Shown here piece by piece: positions 1 through 9,313 of a stretch of 50,288 nucleotides of DNA. The position numbers were made by a program, and so were the translations under genes. The DNA is from Acidovorax sp. NO-1. GTDB taxonomy: Bacteria; Pseudomonadota; Gammaproteobacteria; Burkholderiales; Burkholderiaceae_C. The notes under the pieces were generated by a model. It ran no database searches and was not told where the DNA came from. It worked only from the letters and a program-made list of their open reading frames with translations. Location of the stretch: the NCBI RefSeq assembly GCF_000238595.1, contig NZ_AGTS01000160.1, forward strand, positions 1 through 50,288, written 5' to 3'. The first letter of the stretch is position 1. Each line of letters starts with the position of its first letter.

Positions 1-26
1 TAGCCCTGTATTGACATCAAAATAAA

Positions 27-2477
27 ATGCTGCGCAAATTACTGGCCACGCTTTTTGTCATTGCACTTCACGCGAGCGCCTGGGGCGGCGAAAACACGAT
101 CACCAAAGGAGTAATCGATGGAAGCGCATACGACGCAAAATCAAAAACGCTAAAAATCTTCGGACACACCACCATAGAGAAGCTCGCGGACGATGAGCCT
201 GCATTTGAGGTACATGTCCGTGGCAACTATGGAAAAATAAAAGATCTATCCATAGAAAAAAATCATTTCGCGGCCTCGTTTGCTTTCGACAGCGCTCTCC
301 CGGGCGGGCTGAGTGAAATGCATGTTACTGCAACGCTAGCCAACAAAGATAAAATCGATTTCTTTGCAGCAAATGGAAAACTTGGACTTGTCCACGTTTC
401 CAAGATATATGCGAGACATTGGTGGCTGTTGGTGGTCACACTGCTCGCCATTGGATTTATTTATACAAAACACTTCGAAAAAATAACCAATGGCATCGCA
501 GACTGGATACAAACCAGACAAAGGCCTCTTTCAATTGGAGTATTTTTCATCTTCCTGAGCCTCGTCGCCATTGGGACCACAGGTAGTTCTTTCCGTATCG
601 TACTTGATGGACCAGTAGCAAAAGCTGTCTCCAGCACAACAGGAAGTGATTCGAAGATATTCAAGCTCCAATACTCTCGCGGGGATGAATGGGGGATATT
701 AACGCCCAATGTGATTGCACAGGTCAACCATACTCCCAAATTCCCCATCATTAACACTAACCTTGGGATCGATGGGCAAAACATGGGGGTTCTGGGTATG
801 ACGGGCGTCCCCATAGCGCAATGGTCTGCTTTGGCACGTCCCGCAACTTGGGGCTATTTTTTCCTCCCGCTCCGCCAAGCCCAGTCCTGGCATTGGCAAC
901 TGCCATTTTGGGGTTGCCTGCTCGTTTTGTGGTGGCTCCTCAACCTGATAAAGCCTTCATCAGCCGGCCGAAACCTTGCTCTGGCATCTCTCTTCGTCGT
1001 GGCGCCCTATGCAGCGGCTTGGTCGAATTGGCCTTTATATTTCACCTTATTTCCAGCGCTGGCATTTGCATGCACTATCAAGTTGCTACGTACACAGAAG
1101 TTCAGCCATGCATTGGCGTGGGGAGCGGCAGTGGGATATGCCCTTGCAGCATGGGTACTGACTCTGTACCCACCTTGGATGGTATCCATTGGGACCCTGC
1201 TTGCACTCCTCTTCACTGGCTGGGTTATTGATCAGCGAAAAACCCTGACATTCCATCGACCCCAGGTTGCGGGCTCATTCGCCCTCTTTCTTGTGCTGAT
1301 GATGTTGGTGGGAAGCTGGTGGTCGGATACCAAAGATGCCATCCATCTGATGCAGAACACGGTCTATCCCGGACAGCGCACCACCCTCACTGGCGGGGAC
1401 CAGAGCTTTCTCTGGGCGTTTCGTGGATATACGAATGCAGAGTCCATCACGTTCAGCCGGGACGATGCGTGGACAAACCAGCCTGAGATAAGCTCATACA
1501 TCTGGCTTCCATTCGCCATGGCGTGGCTTTGTATTTACGGCGTATTGCAGCAAAGAAGAGAGAGATGGATCCTCCTGGGTTGCGCGCTGTTCATTGCCTA
1601 TTATTTCATTTTTGCCTTCGTTGGCATTCCAGAATTTATCGCGAATGCGAGTCAATGGGGCAGGGTACCAGTCAATCGGGCGGATGTTTCCCTAGGATTG
1701 GCCTTCATCATACTGCTGAGTCTCATGAATACTGCATTGCCCCGCACGACGACGGACGGGTCGAATGTCGTTCTGAGGAAATCCTTGATCGCCATCACCG
1801 TCGCATTAAGTGCTTGGCTGGCGTATTTTGTGCTGACCAGAATGCCGCTGATCACATTCCCCAAGAGCAGCGCGGTGTATATCGCTGCACTTTTGACCAT
1901 TGTGATTTTCAGCGTTTGGTGGTTGACCCAGAAAAATTTCAAAGGCCCTATCTTACTCTTCCTCATCTTCTTTCTTACGGCATCGTTGGGATTCAACCCG
2001 ATAACCAAGGCCCCCAAAGATGTGAAACTACACCCCGAAGTGAAAGCACTGGCATCAGATGACACGGGCACGCTTCAAAGAACGCTGTTCGTCAGCGGAG
2101 AAGGAATGGGGCCACACTTTCTGCCTGCCGTTGGCCTGCCGGTGGTAAACGGGGTGCTCGCATATCCTCATACCAGCCTTTGGAAACAGCTGGCATTGGC
2201 GGAGAAAGACTGGCCGACAGTCAACAGGTATCAGCATCTGGCTTTCAAGACAGGCCCTGTCGCCAATGGCGGCACTTATTCTGTGGCATCTCCCTGGATG
2301 GAGTGGGTTGTAGTGACTCTCGACCCTAAAACCTTCGACTTCCGCCGCACCAGTGCAAAACGGGTGGCCGCTTTCGCGGACGAAGCGTTGCGGCTCCGCG
2401 ATAGTCCGATGCTGAAAGAAATCGGAAGCTACGGAGGTTTGACGTGGTTCGTTGTTACCGACCCTGAGAAAATATAG
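27..2477 (+). CDS. Large polytopic inner-membrane protein, candidate GT-C-type glycosyltransferase
   Basis: 816 residues. The N-terminus (MLRKLLATLFVIALHASA) looks like a signal peptide, followed by a ~110-residue extracytoplasmic domain. Membrane segments lie near residues 131-150 and 171-190; then come a soluble loop and a long run of hydrophobic segments from about 290 to 655. A soluble C-terminal domain of ~150 residues follows. I do not recognise a named family with certainty. Its position ahead of a small EamA-like protein and a GtrB/DPM1-like transferase resembles three-component glycan-modification loci, in which the large membrane protein moves sugar from a polyprenyl-phosphate carrier to the acceptor. 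That role is inference. The ATG at 27 has no clear Shine-Dalgarno; the promoter or upstream gene is cut off by the window edge. Confidence 0.75.
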   Translation: MLRKLLATLFVIALHASAWGGENTITKGVIDGSAYDAKSKTLKIFGHTTIEKLADDEPAFEVHVRGNYGKIKDLSIEKNHFAASFAFDSALPGGLSEMHVTATLANKDKIDFFAANGKLGLVHVSKIYARHWWLLVVTLLAIGFIYTKHFEKITNGIADWIQTRQRPLSIGVFFIFLSLVAIGTTGSSFRIVLDGPVAKAVSSTTGSDSKIFKLQYSRGDEWGILTPNVIAQVNHTPKFPIINTNLGIDGQNMGVLGMTGVPIAQWSALARPATWGYFFLPLRQAQSWHWQLPFWGCLLVLWWLLNLIKPSSAGRNLALASLFVVAPYAAAWSNWPLYFTLFPALAFACTIKLLRTQKFSHALAWGAAVGYALAAWVLTLYPPWMVSIGTLLALLFTGWVIDQRKTLTFHRPQVAGSFALFLVLMMLVGSWWSDTKDAIHLMQNTVYPGQRTTLTGGDQSFLWAFRGYTNAESITFSRDDAWTNQPEISSYIWLPFAMAWLCIYGVLQQRRERWILLGCALFIAYYFIFAFVGIPEFIANASQWGRVPVNRADVSLGLAFIILLSLMNTALPRTTTDGSNVVLRKSLIAITVALSAWLAYFVLTRMPLITFPKSSAVYIAALLTIVIFSVWWLTQKNFKGPILLFLIFFLTASLGFNPITKAPKDVKLHPEVKALASDDTGTLQRTLFVSGEGMGPHFLPAVGLPVVNGVLAYPHTSLWKQLALAEKDWPTVNRYQHLAFKTGPVANGGTYSVASPWMEWVVVTLDPKTFDFRRTSAKRVAAFADEALRLRDSPMLKEIGSYGGLTWFVVTDPEKI

Positions 2478-2484
2478 GTTTTTC

Positions 2485-2832
2485 ATGACTATTACCCTGG
2501 CTTTTTTCACCTTCGCCTGTGTGCTGGGCATCTCCTTTGGGCAACTACTTTTCAAAAAAGCCGCAGAAACTCTACCCGCAGCGCTGTCCGTCACTGCTTT
2601 CCTGCACAACGGATGGCTCATTGCCGCCTTCGCGCTGTACGGGGTCACCACGATTGCATGGGTCTGGGTACTTCGTCACGCTCCGCTGCATCTGGCCTAT
2701 CCGTTCATGGGCTTGGCATTTTTGATCGTCCCGACTTTGGCGTGGGTGTTTTTGGGTGAGCCCCTGCACTGGCGCACGCTGGCAGGCGGTGCACTCATCA
2801 TGGCCGGTGTGACGCTGGCCGCCACGAGTTAA
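2485..2832 (+). CDS. Small EamA/SMR-like membrane protein (ArnE/ArnF-like)
   Basis: 115 residues with four hydrophobic segments and the EamA/SMR hallmark near the C-terminus (FLGEPLHWRTLAGGALIMAG). Small proteins of this type, such as ArnE/ArnF, help move polyprenyl-phosphate sugars across the inner membrane. I chose the ATG at 2485, 7 bases after the upstream stop; an in-frame ATG at 2452 would overlap the upstream gene by 26 bases and add a charged, non-family N-terminus. It sits 13 bases before the glycosyltransferase gene, so the two probably work as a carrier-charging enzyme and a flippase. Flippase activity is inference from family and context. Confidence 0.8.
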   Translation: MTITLAFFTFACVLGISFGQLLFKKAAETLPAALSVTAFLHNGWLIAAFALYGVTTIAWVWVLRHAPLHLAYPFMGLAFLIVPTLAWVFLGEPLHWRTLAGGALIMAGVTLAATS

Positions 2833-2845
2833 GGAACTTCGACTT

Positions 2846-3820
2846 ATGCGAATTGCCGTTGCCATCCCTTGCTACAAAGTTACTCAGCATGTGCTTGGCG
2901 TAATTGCCGCCATCGGTCCAGAAGTCGAGACGGTGTACGCCGTCGATGACGCCTGCCCCGATGGCAGCGGCCGATTCATCGAGGAACACAATCACGATCC
3001 GCGGGTGCGTGTGCTTTACAACCCGCAAAACCGGGGCGTGGGTGGCGCCATCATCACGGCCTACAAGGCGGCCATTGCGGACGGCCTGGACATCGTGGTG
3101 AAGATCGATGGTGATGGACAAATGAACCCCGCGCTGCTGCCACAGTTCGTGCGCCCGCTGCTGAGCGGCGTGGCCGACTACACCAAAGGCAACCGATTCT
3201 TCCGGCCCGAGTCGGTACAGGGCATGCCGCCGGTGCGGTTATTTGGCAACGCTGTGCTGTCGTTTCTCACCAAGCTAAGCTGCGGCTACTGGAACATCAT
3301 GGATCCAACCAATGGCTACACCGCCGCCCGCACCTGCGTGCTGTCTGAGCTGCCACTGGACAAGCTGGAGCAGCGCTATTTCTTCGAAACCGATATGTTG
3401 TTTCGTCTGAACACGGTGCGTGCAGTGGTGAAAGATATTCCCATGGACTCGGTCTATGCAGACGAAGAATCCAACCTGAAGATTGGCAAGGTGTTACCCG
3501 AATTTCTGCGTAAGCATGGTTCTCGTCTATGGCGACGTTACGTGTACAACTATCTGGTACGAGACTTCAATGTCGGCTCTCTCTATAGCCTGAGTGGGCT
3601 GGTGCTTCTCTCCGTTGGGATCATGTTCGGCGCCTGGCATTGGTTCGTGAGCAGTACCACCCACCAACCTGCAACCAGCGGCACAGTCATGTTGGCTGCC
3701 CTACCCATCTTCATTGGCATCCAGTGTTTGATCGCATTTCTGCATTTCGACGTGAGCAACCTGCCAACTGAGCCCTTGAGCCTTTCGCTCAACAACCATG
3801 CGAGAGACATAAAGAAATGA
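2846..3820 (+). CDS. Polyprenyl-phosphate glycosyltransferase, GT2 family (GtrB/DPM1-like)
   Basis: 324 residues. The N-terminal ~230 residues are a GT-A fold: an AIPCYK start, the first acidic motif VDDACPDGS near residue 33, and the metal-binding DGDGQMNP motif near residue 90. The C-terminus carries two hydrophobic segments (about 247-270 and 285-305), as in GtrB-type enzymes. Such enzymes transfer a sugar from a nucleotide donor to polyprenyl phosphate on the cytoplasmic face. It follows the EamA-like gene by 13 bases and overlaps the next gene by 4 bases (ATGA), which suggests translational coupling. The donor sugar cannot be read from the sequence. Confidence 0.9.
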   Translation: MRIAVAIPCYKVTQHVLGVIAAIGPEVETVYAVDDACPDGSGRFIEEHNHDPRVRVLYNPQNRGVGGAIITAYKAAIADGLDIVVKIDGDGQMNPALLPQFVRPLLSGVADYTKGNRFFRPESVQGMPPVRLFGNAVLSFLTKLSCGYWNIMDPTNGYTAARTCVLSELPLDKLEQRYFFETDMLFRLNTVRAVVKDIPMDSVYADEESNLKIGKVLPEFLRKHGSRLWRRYVYNYLVRDFNVGSLYSLSGLVLLSVGIMFGAWHWFVSSTTHQPATSGTVMLAALPIFIGIQCLIAFLHFDVSNLPTEPLSLSLNNHARDIKK

Positions 3821-5664
3821 CCTGCTGGCCGGGTCGGCAGTTCGCCACCCTGACCATTCTCATCGCTGCCGCGTCATCCGCAAAAACTCCGCCACACGCG
3901 GTGACTCAGCGCACGCCGATGATCGTTGCGCCGACCGTGCAGGAGCTGTATCTGTGCGACGAAGCCATTGCAGACACTCGTTTTTCGGAACTCAAGGCGG
4001 CTTTGGCCCACTGCAACAAGCGCAAACTCACCGGAGCCCCAGCAATTTCCAGACTGCTCGATGTACTGGAACCTGGCGGTCCTAAGGGCAACGTCCAGGT
4101 CGGCTACACGGCCACGCTGCCGCTGCTGTCCCTCTATCGCAACACAACCAGAGGCTGGACTATCGACAAGAACCAGGTCGACCGCTTTCTGAGTTTGATT
4201 GCGGAGATTCAACGCCCCGTAGTAGTCTACTTTTTGGCTGACCACTTCGATTCCGAGAGCCCACTGGCAGAGGCACTAGCAAAGGACAAGCGCAACCTCA
4301 TGCAGTTACGGGACGGCATGCCGCTAAAGCTGGACTATTTCGGCTATCGCATCGTTCCTTACACGATGTCTACCGACCCGGCCATCCCTGTCAACAAATA
4401 CCGGTTCGAGGCGCTGGACTACCTTGCAAAACGTATCAATGCACTCCCCAAACCCGTACAGAACCGCATCGTGGCGTACACGCTGGCGGGCGAGTTGCAC
4501 CACATGTTTCCCAACTTTGAAAGTGGCATGGGTGCGTACCAGGACATCCAGGTGACGGACTACAGCGCCGACTCGGTGGCGGGGTTCCGCCGATGGCTGG
4601 AAGCCAAGTACAAAACCATCCAGCAACTCAACACCCGCCACGGTTTCGCCTATACGTCGTTCGATCAGGTACCTGCGCCGTCCAAGGACATCCGTAAGGA
4701 ACAGCTCGTTTCGTTCGCCGAGCACTACGACGCATACGCCGACGGCACCCTGCCCATCGCAGGCTGGCTGTGGGACCCGCGGCAAACCATCGAGCGGCTC
4801 GAGTTGTATGTGGACGGCAAACCGGCCGGCGCTATTGCACACGACTTGAACCGGCTAGACGTCTACCGCGCGGAGGAGTCCATCACCACACCCAATACAG
4901 GGTATCGGGTTGATTTTGACTACAGCGCGATGGCGCCGGGCCGCCACCTCGCGCAAGTGGTTGCTCACGCCCGCTCGGGCACGCGCCACAAGCTGGGCGA
5001 AGTCGAGTTTGCCGTTGTGCCGCGCGATCAAGGCCGCGTGAATGTCGTGCGCTTCTCCGCGCTGAAAGCACTTGACGACATCAAGCGCCTGCCTGGCGTG
5101 CGCACTTGGCTCGACATGCCACGCAGCCTGCAGGATGTGTATTACAACCCTCTTGCCCGGGACTGGAACCAGTACCGCGAGTCACAGGTTTACGGTTTCC
5201 TCAACGCATTTTACGAACGTGCCATCCAAAGCGGCTTGCCCGCAGACAAGCTGTATTCCCACCAGATCGTTCCCCGCGTCAACTCGTCGTGGAACCCGCA
5301 GCTTTTTGCTGCTGACCAGACCCTGCAAGGCATTGCGCCCTGGAAGCACGGTCTGAACATGTACGGGGGCGCCACTGACAGCGCCTGGATGCGCAGCTTT
5401 ATCGCCCGCAACAAGATCAGCGACTACGGCGCGCCGGAGTTCAACCCCCAGCAGTGGAAGCGCGACGGTGTGCACTTGGCCGCGATGCAATCGCACTACG
5501 CTGCTGGAGCACGGTTTATCAGCCCTTACTACTTCTCCGTGATTCCCGATCGCTTCAAAGGCAACGCCGAGCACGGCGTGAACCGGATGGAACTTGGCCC
5601 CAACAACCCCAAGGATGGATCCGACCGCTTCTACCGCGCCATCATCGAATTTGCCAAGCAATGA
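3817..5664 (+). CDS. Secreted glycoside-hydrolase-like protein with inserted beta-sandwich
   Basis: 615 residues with a probable signal peptide (LTILIAAASSA, cleavage near 22). The segment FRRWLEAKYKTIQQLN near residues 259-275 resembles the motif of GH42 and related clan-A enzymes. Possible catalytic acids are Glu226 (in AGELHH) and Glu540 (in YGAPEFNP), a spacing compatible with barrel strands 4 and 7; this assignment is tentative. Residues about 308-401 look like an independent Ig-like beta-sandwich (ELYVDGKPAG motif) inserted between the two. The start overlaps the glycosyltransferase stop (ATGA) and its stop overlaps the next start in the same way. It probably trims or remodels the glycan made by this operon. 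The substrate is unknown. Confidence 0.72.
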   Translation: MTCWPGRQFATLTILIAAASSAKTPPHAVTQRTPMIVAPTVQELYLCDEAIADTRFSELKAALAHCNKRKLTGAPAISRLLDVLEPGGPKGNVQVGYTATLPLLSLYRNTTRGWTIDKNQVDRFLSLIAEIQRPVVVYFLADHFDSESPLAEALAKDKRNLMQLRDGMPLKLDYFGYRIVPYTMSTDPAIPVNKYRFEALDYLAKRINALPKPVQNRIVAYTLAGELHHMFPNFESGMGAYQDIQVTDYSADSVAGFRRWLEAKYKTIQQLNTRHGFAYTSFDQVPAPSKDIRKEQLVSFAEHYDAYADGTLPIAGWLWDPRQTIERLELYVDGKPAGAIAHDLNRLDVYRAEESITTPNTGYRVDFDYSAMAPGRHLAQVVAHARSGTRHKLGEVEFAVVPRDQGRVNVVRFSALKALDDIKRLPGVRTWLDMPRSLQDVYYNPLARDWNQYRESQVYGFLNAFYERAIQSGLPADKLYSHQIVPRVNSSWNPQLFAADQTLQGIAPWKHGLNMYGGATDSAWMRSFIARNKISDYGAPEFNPQQWKRDGVHLAAMQSHYAAGARFISPYYFSVIPDRFKGNAEHGVNRMELGPNNPKDGSDRFYRAIIEFAKQ

Positions 5665-6491
5665 CTACAGCCTCTGACACCGCCTTTCAGCTATCCATGC
5701 AACCCCTCAGCGATCGGCACTCACACGCATGGCCTTGCCCAAGTGGCGTCCTCACTGACATCGACGACACCCTGACTACAGACGGCGCCATCACCGCCGA
5801 TGCGCTAACGGCCTTGGCAGAGCTGCAGTCCGCCGGGCTGCATATCGTACCCATCACTGGCCGCCCGGTGGGGTGGAGTGAACCCTTCGCGTTGGCCTGG
5901 CCAGTGAATGCCATCGTGGCGGAGAACGGGGCCGTGGCTTTGATTCGGCAGTCCGATGGAACCCTTCTCAAGCGGTATCAGCAGGATGGGGCCACCCGCG
6001 CGTCCAACTTCGCTCGCATGCAGGAAGTTCTTGCACATATCGAGCGTGAAGTGCCTGGCGCACGGCGCGCTACCGACTCTCCCGGGCGCGAGACAGACAT
6101 CGCGATTGACCACAGCGAATTCACCCATCTGCCGCAGGAGTCGATCGACCATGCAGTGCGCATCATGCGAGCGGCGGGGATGAACGCCACGGTGAGCAGC
6201 ATTCACATCAACGGCTGGTACGGCGCACACAACAAGCTGGAAGGTGCGCGGTGGATTGTGCGGGAGCTGTTCAAACGAGACCTGGACACCGAGATCGAGC
6301 GATGGGTTTACGTGGGGGATTCCACCAATGACCAGCTCATGTTTGAACACTTCCCACACAGCGTGGGCGTTGCCAACATCGCGCGCTTTGTGCCGCATCT
6401 TACGCACCTGCCGCGCTATGTGACGGCGGGTGAGCGCGGCGCGGGGTTTGCGGAACTGGCACGGTTGATTTTGAGCAGAAACAGCCGCTAG
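5661..6491 (+). CDS. HAD-IIB phosphatase, mannosyl-3-phosphoglycerate phosphatase-like
   Basis: 276 residues. HAD motif I is DIDDTLTTDG, motif II lies in the PITGRP segment, and motif IV is GDSTND near residue 220. The family is closest by eye to sugar-phosphate phosphatases of the sucrose-phosphate/mannosyl-3-phosphoglycerate type. I chose the ATG at 5661, which overlaps the upstream stop as ATGA; upstream in-frame codons run inside the previous gene in another frame. Last gene of the glycan operon, so it may release phosphate from a sugar-phosphate intermediate. The TAG stop is part of a dispersed repeat copy (6490-6531). Confidence 0.85.
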   Translation: MTTASDTAFQLSMQPLSDRHSHAWPCPSGVLTDIDDTLTTDGAITADALTALAELQSAGLHIVPITGRPVGWSEPFALAWPVNAIVAENGAVALIRQSDGTLLKRYQQDGATRASNFARMQEVLAHIEREVPGARRATDSPGRETDIAIDHSEFTHLPQESIDHAVRIMRAAGMNATVSSIHINGWYGAHNKLEGARWIVRELFKRDLDTEIERWVYVGDSTNDQLMFEHFPHSVGVANIARFVPHLTHLPRYVTAGERGAGFAELARLILSRNSR

Positions 6492-6531
6492 CGCTTGCTG
6501 ACAAAGCGCCATCAGCTATTATTCAGATAGC
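6490..6531 (+). repeat. Dispersed double-hairpin repeat, copy A
   Basis: Two adjacent inverted repeats: AGCGCTT at 6490-6496 with AAGCGCC at 6504-6510, then GCTAT at 6515-6519 with ATAGC at 6527-6531. The same layout recurs at 12064, 16213, 31266, 36820 and 44903. This copy sits between two convergent genes and supplies the stop codon of the HAD gene, so it may also act as a transcript end. Confidence 0.8.
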
Positions 6532-6569
6532 AATCATCGCTGATGGCCGTGCGGGTTGCCCGGCAACGC

Positions 6570-8063
6570 TTACCCGGCGGATTTGGCAGCCGGTTTGCGA
6601 GGCCGGCTGCGCGGGCGTGCGGGTGCGGATGCCGGGGTGGAGGCTCCGGCATCGACCTCAGCGGCTGAGGCCTCCGACGGAGTGATGGGCAGCTCTACGC
6701 CAGCATTTGCAGCATCTCCCGCGTCCACCGCGGCAAGCGTGCTGCTCGCACGGGGCGCGGCTGTCTTGCGCACTGCGGGCTTACGTGGCCTGGATCCTGC
6801 CTCGGAGTCACCTCCACTGCGGGCGCGGCTGCGGCGGGGGGCTGCGGGCTCGATGCCTTCGATGTCGCCGAGCGCCCCGCGTTCCGGCGTGTCCGTGTTG
6901 TCCTGGCGGGGCATGGCATCGATCCCACCCTCGGGCGACGCGACCTGGGGCTCTGCGGGCTGGCTGAAATAGCGGCTGGCCGGGCGCTCGGCAGGCGCAT
7001 CGGCCTGCCCGGGGTCGGGCTGTTCGCTGCGCAATGCCGGGCGAAGTTCGGTGCGGTCCGCCTCTTCGCTGCGGCGGCCTCTTTGACGCCCGGAGGTGCC
7101 GGGTGCGTCCGCGTTGTCCGAGCGTGCGTCGGGCGCTATCGCGACCGCATGGAAATCATGGCGCGAGGCACCGCCATGGCTGCCGCGTTCTGCGGCTCCA
7201 TCAGGCAGTGCGAGTGCCGCAGCCCCGCCGGGCGCACCCAGGCTGCGGTACACATACGCACCCGATTTTTCATCGCGCCCAAACTCCAGCAGCCCGCGCG
7301 CCTGCGCTTCTTCGAGCAGGTTGCCAAACGTGCGGAAGCCATAGCGGCCTTCGCTGAAATCGGGCTTGCGGCGCTTGATGGCCTCCTTGAGCACCGACGC
7401 CCAGATCTTGCCCGTATCGCCGCGCTCCAGCAGCAGGGCCTCGAAGGTCTCGACGGCCAGTTCCACGCCCTGGGTGCGGCGTGCGTCCTGGCTTTCCTTG
7501 CGATTGCGTTCCTCTTCGGGGCTGCGGCGGGGGGCGGCTGACGGAGTGCTGCCCGGGCTCTGGCGCCGGGCCTGCGCGCGCTGGTTCTCCCGCACCAGGT
7601 CGTCATAAAAGATGAACTCGTCGCAGTTCGCGATCAAGAGGTCAGAAGTGGACTGCTTCACGCCCACACCGATCACCTGCTTGTTGTTCTCGCGTAACTT
7701 GGACACCAGCGGCGAAAAGTCCGAGTCCCCGCTGATGATGACGAAGGTGTTGACGTGCGACTTGGTGTAGCAGAGGTCCAGCGCGTCCACCACCAGGCGG
7801 ATGTCGGCCGAATTTTTGCCCGACTGGCGCACATGGGGGATTTCGATCAGCTCGAAATTCGCCTCGTGCATGGTGGCCTTGAAGCCCTTGTAGCGCTCCC
7901 AGTCGCAATAGGCCTTTTTGACCACGATGGAGCCCTTGAGCAGCAGGCGCTCCAGGATGGGCTTGATGTCGAATTTTTCGTACTGCGCATCGCGCACGCC
8001 CAGGGCGACGTTTTCAAAGTCGCAGAACAGGGCCATGCTGATGCTGTCGGAGGAGGATGCCAT
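6570..8063 (-). CDS. NYN (LabA/DUF88) domain protein with OST-HTH/LOTUS domain
   Basis: 497 residues. Residues 8-155 are a NYN/PIN-like nuclease domain with its acidic residues in FCDFENV, NSADIRLVVDAL and SGDSDFSPL. Residues about 203-280 match an OST-HTH (LOTUS) winged-helix domain (IWASVLKEAIKRRKPDFSE...GFRTFGNLLEEA). The last ~210 residues are low-complexity, rich in Ala, Pro, Arg and acidic residues, and end in a basic tail (RPRSRPRKPAAKSAG). The combination is known in eukaryotic MARF1-like proteins and in bacteria; it suggests structured-RNA binding and cleavage. The substrate is unknown. It is followed at 6490-6531 by a repeat shared with the convergent gene. Confidence 0.88.
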   Translation of the reverse strand: MASSSDSISMALFCDFENVALGVRDAQYEKFDIKPILERLLLKGSIVVKKAYCDWERYKGFKATMHEANFELIEIPHVRQSGKNSADIRLVVDALDLCYTKSHVNTFVIISGDSDFSPLVSKLRENNKQVIGVGVKQSTSDLLIANCDEFIFYDDLVRENQRAQARRQSPGSTPSAAPRRSPEEERNRKESQDARRTQGVELAVETFEALLLERGDTGKIWASVLKEAIKRRKPDFSEGRYGFRTFGNLLEEAQARGLLEFGRDEKSGAYVYRSLGAPGGAAALALPDGAAERGSHGGASRHDFHAVAIAPDARSDNADAPGTSGRQRGRRSEEADRTELRPALRSEQPDPGQADAPAERPASRYFSQPAEPQVASPEGGIDAMPRQDNTDTPERGALGDIEGIEPAAPRRSRARSGGDSEAGSRPRKPAVRKTAAPRASSTLAAVDAGDAANAGVELPITPSEASAAEVDAGASTPASAPARPRSRPRKPAAKSAG

Positions 8064-8135
8064 ATCGTGTGCGAGTTCCGTTCAATGCTGCGGATCATCA
8101 CACGGAACGGGCATGCCCCCTGCCGGATCCCCGCC

Positions 8136-9098
8136 TTACACCGGTTTGGCCAACCCCAGCTTTTCCACCAGCGCCTTCTCACGCGCAAAGGTGTCTTCGG
8201 CAAATTTCTTGTACTCGCTGGTGCTCATGTACATCGGCACCATGTCGTACCGCGCCAATGCGGTCCGATAGCTCTCCTGCTCCATGGCCTGCTTGAACGC
8301 GTCGTGCAGGCGCTTGACCACCGCATCGGGTGTGCCCTTGGGCGCACCGATGCCAAACGGCGAGTTCTGCACCAGGTTGAGACCCAGTTCCTTGAGCGTG
8401 GGCGCGTCGGGGAACTTGGCCAGGCGCTCGGCGCCCCAGGTGTTGAGCACGCGCAGCTTGCCGGCCTCGACCTGCGGCGCAAAGCCGGTGGAGTCGGCCG
8501 CCGCCATGATCTGCCCGCCCAGGATGGACTGCATCAGGTCGGCGCTGCCCTTGTAGGGCACGTGCAGCAGCTCCAGGCCCAGTTGCTGGGCGATGAGTTC
8601 CATCGTCAGGTGCGGGCTGGTCATGGTGCCGGTGGAGCCGTAGCTGAGCTTGCCGGGGTTGGCCTTGGCCCAGGCCACGAAGTGCGTCCAGGTCTTGAGC
8701 GGCGAGTCGGCAGGCACCACCAGACCAAAGGCATAGCCGGTGACGTTGAGTACGTAGCTAATGTCCTTGACCGGGTCCCAGTTGATCTTGGTGGTGTAAG
8801 GCAGGCGGAACACGCCCAGCGGAATCTGCGCCACCGTGTAGCCATCGGCCGGAGAAGTCTGCAGCGCCTGCGCGGGCAAGGTGCCGCCCGCGCCGGGCTT
8901 GTTTTCGACAATGACGGGCTGCCCGAGGATCTTGCTGGCGTTGTCAGCCAACGCGCGCATGGTGATGTCCGTAGGGCCGCCGGCCGGGAAGGCGATGATC
9001 AGCTTGATGGGTTTGCTGGGAAAGCTCTGGGCCTGCGCCAGGAATGCGGGGGCGGCGAGGCTGGCGGCTCCCCATTGAATGATGCGGCGACGTTGCAT
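8136..9098 (-). CDS. Bug/TctC-family tripartite tricarboxylate transporter binding protein
   Basis: 320 residues. A signal peptide (RIIQWGAASLAAPAFLAQAQ) leads into the family-typical start FPSKPIKLIIAFPAGGPTDI. The body contains the VENKPGAGG and GSADLMQSILGGQI segments of the Bug fold. These periplasmic proteins bind small carboxylates; most are orphans, as here, with no TctA/TctB gene nearby. I chose the ATG at 9098 because AAGGAG lies 7 bases upstream; a longer frame to 9254 lacks signal-peptide character. The 215 bases to the divergent diguanylate cyclase gene should hold both promoters. Confidence 0.93.
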   Translation of the reverse strand: MQRRRIIQWGAASLAAPAFLAQAQSFPSKPIKLIIAFPAGGPTDITMRALADNASKILGQPVIVENKPGAGGTLPAQALQTSPADGYTVAQIPLGVFRLPYTTKINWDPVKDISYVLNVTGYAFGLVVPADSPLKTWTHFVAWAKANPGKLSYGSTGTMTSPHLTMELIAQQLGLELLHVPYKGSADLMQSILGGQIMAAADSTGFAPQVEAGKLRVLNTWGAERLAKFPDAPTLKELGLNLVQNSPFGIGAPKGTPDAVVKRLHDAFKQAMEQESYRTALARYDMVPMYMSTSEYKKFAEDTFAREKALVEKLGLAKPV

Positions 9099-9313
9099 GG
9101 CGGGCTCCTTGTCATAAAAAACGCAATTTGACTGCGCCTGTGCCGCTGCAGCATCAATACAAGCCCTTACCTGCTGTCGCGCAGGTGGCAGTGAAAGAGC
9201 AGCACAAGCCCCGCTGCACCGCAGCGCAGCGCACCTCTGGAAAACCCGCAGCACCGTAGCCGCCCTCGCTCGGGTGCTGTACCCTGCCCTGGCCGCACAG
9301 CCCTTTTCAACCC

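Noticed and set aside
9099..9254. N-terminal extension of the Bug-family protein
   Set aside because: The ATG at 9098 has a strong Shine-Dalgarno and is followed at once by a signal peptide; the extension has no signal-peptide character.
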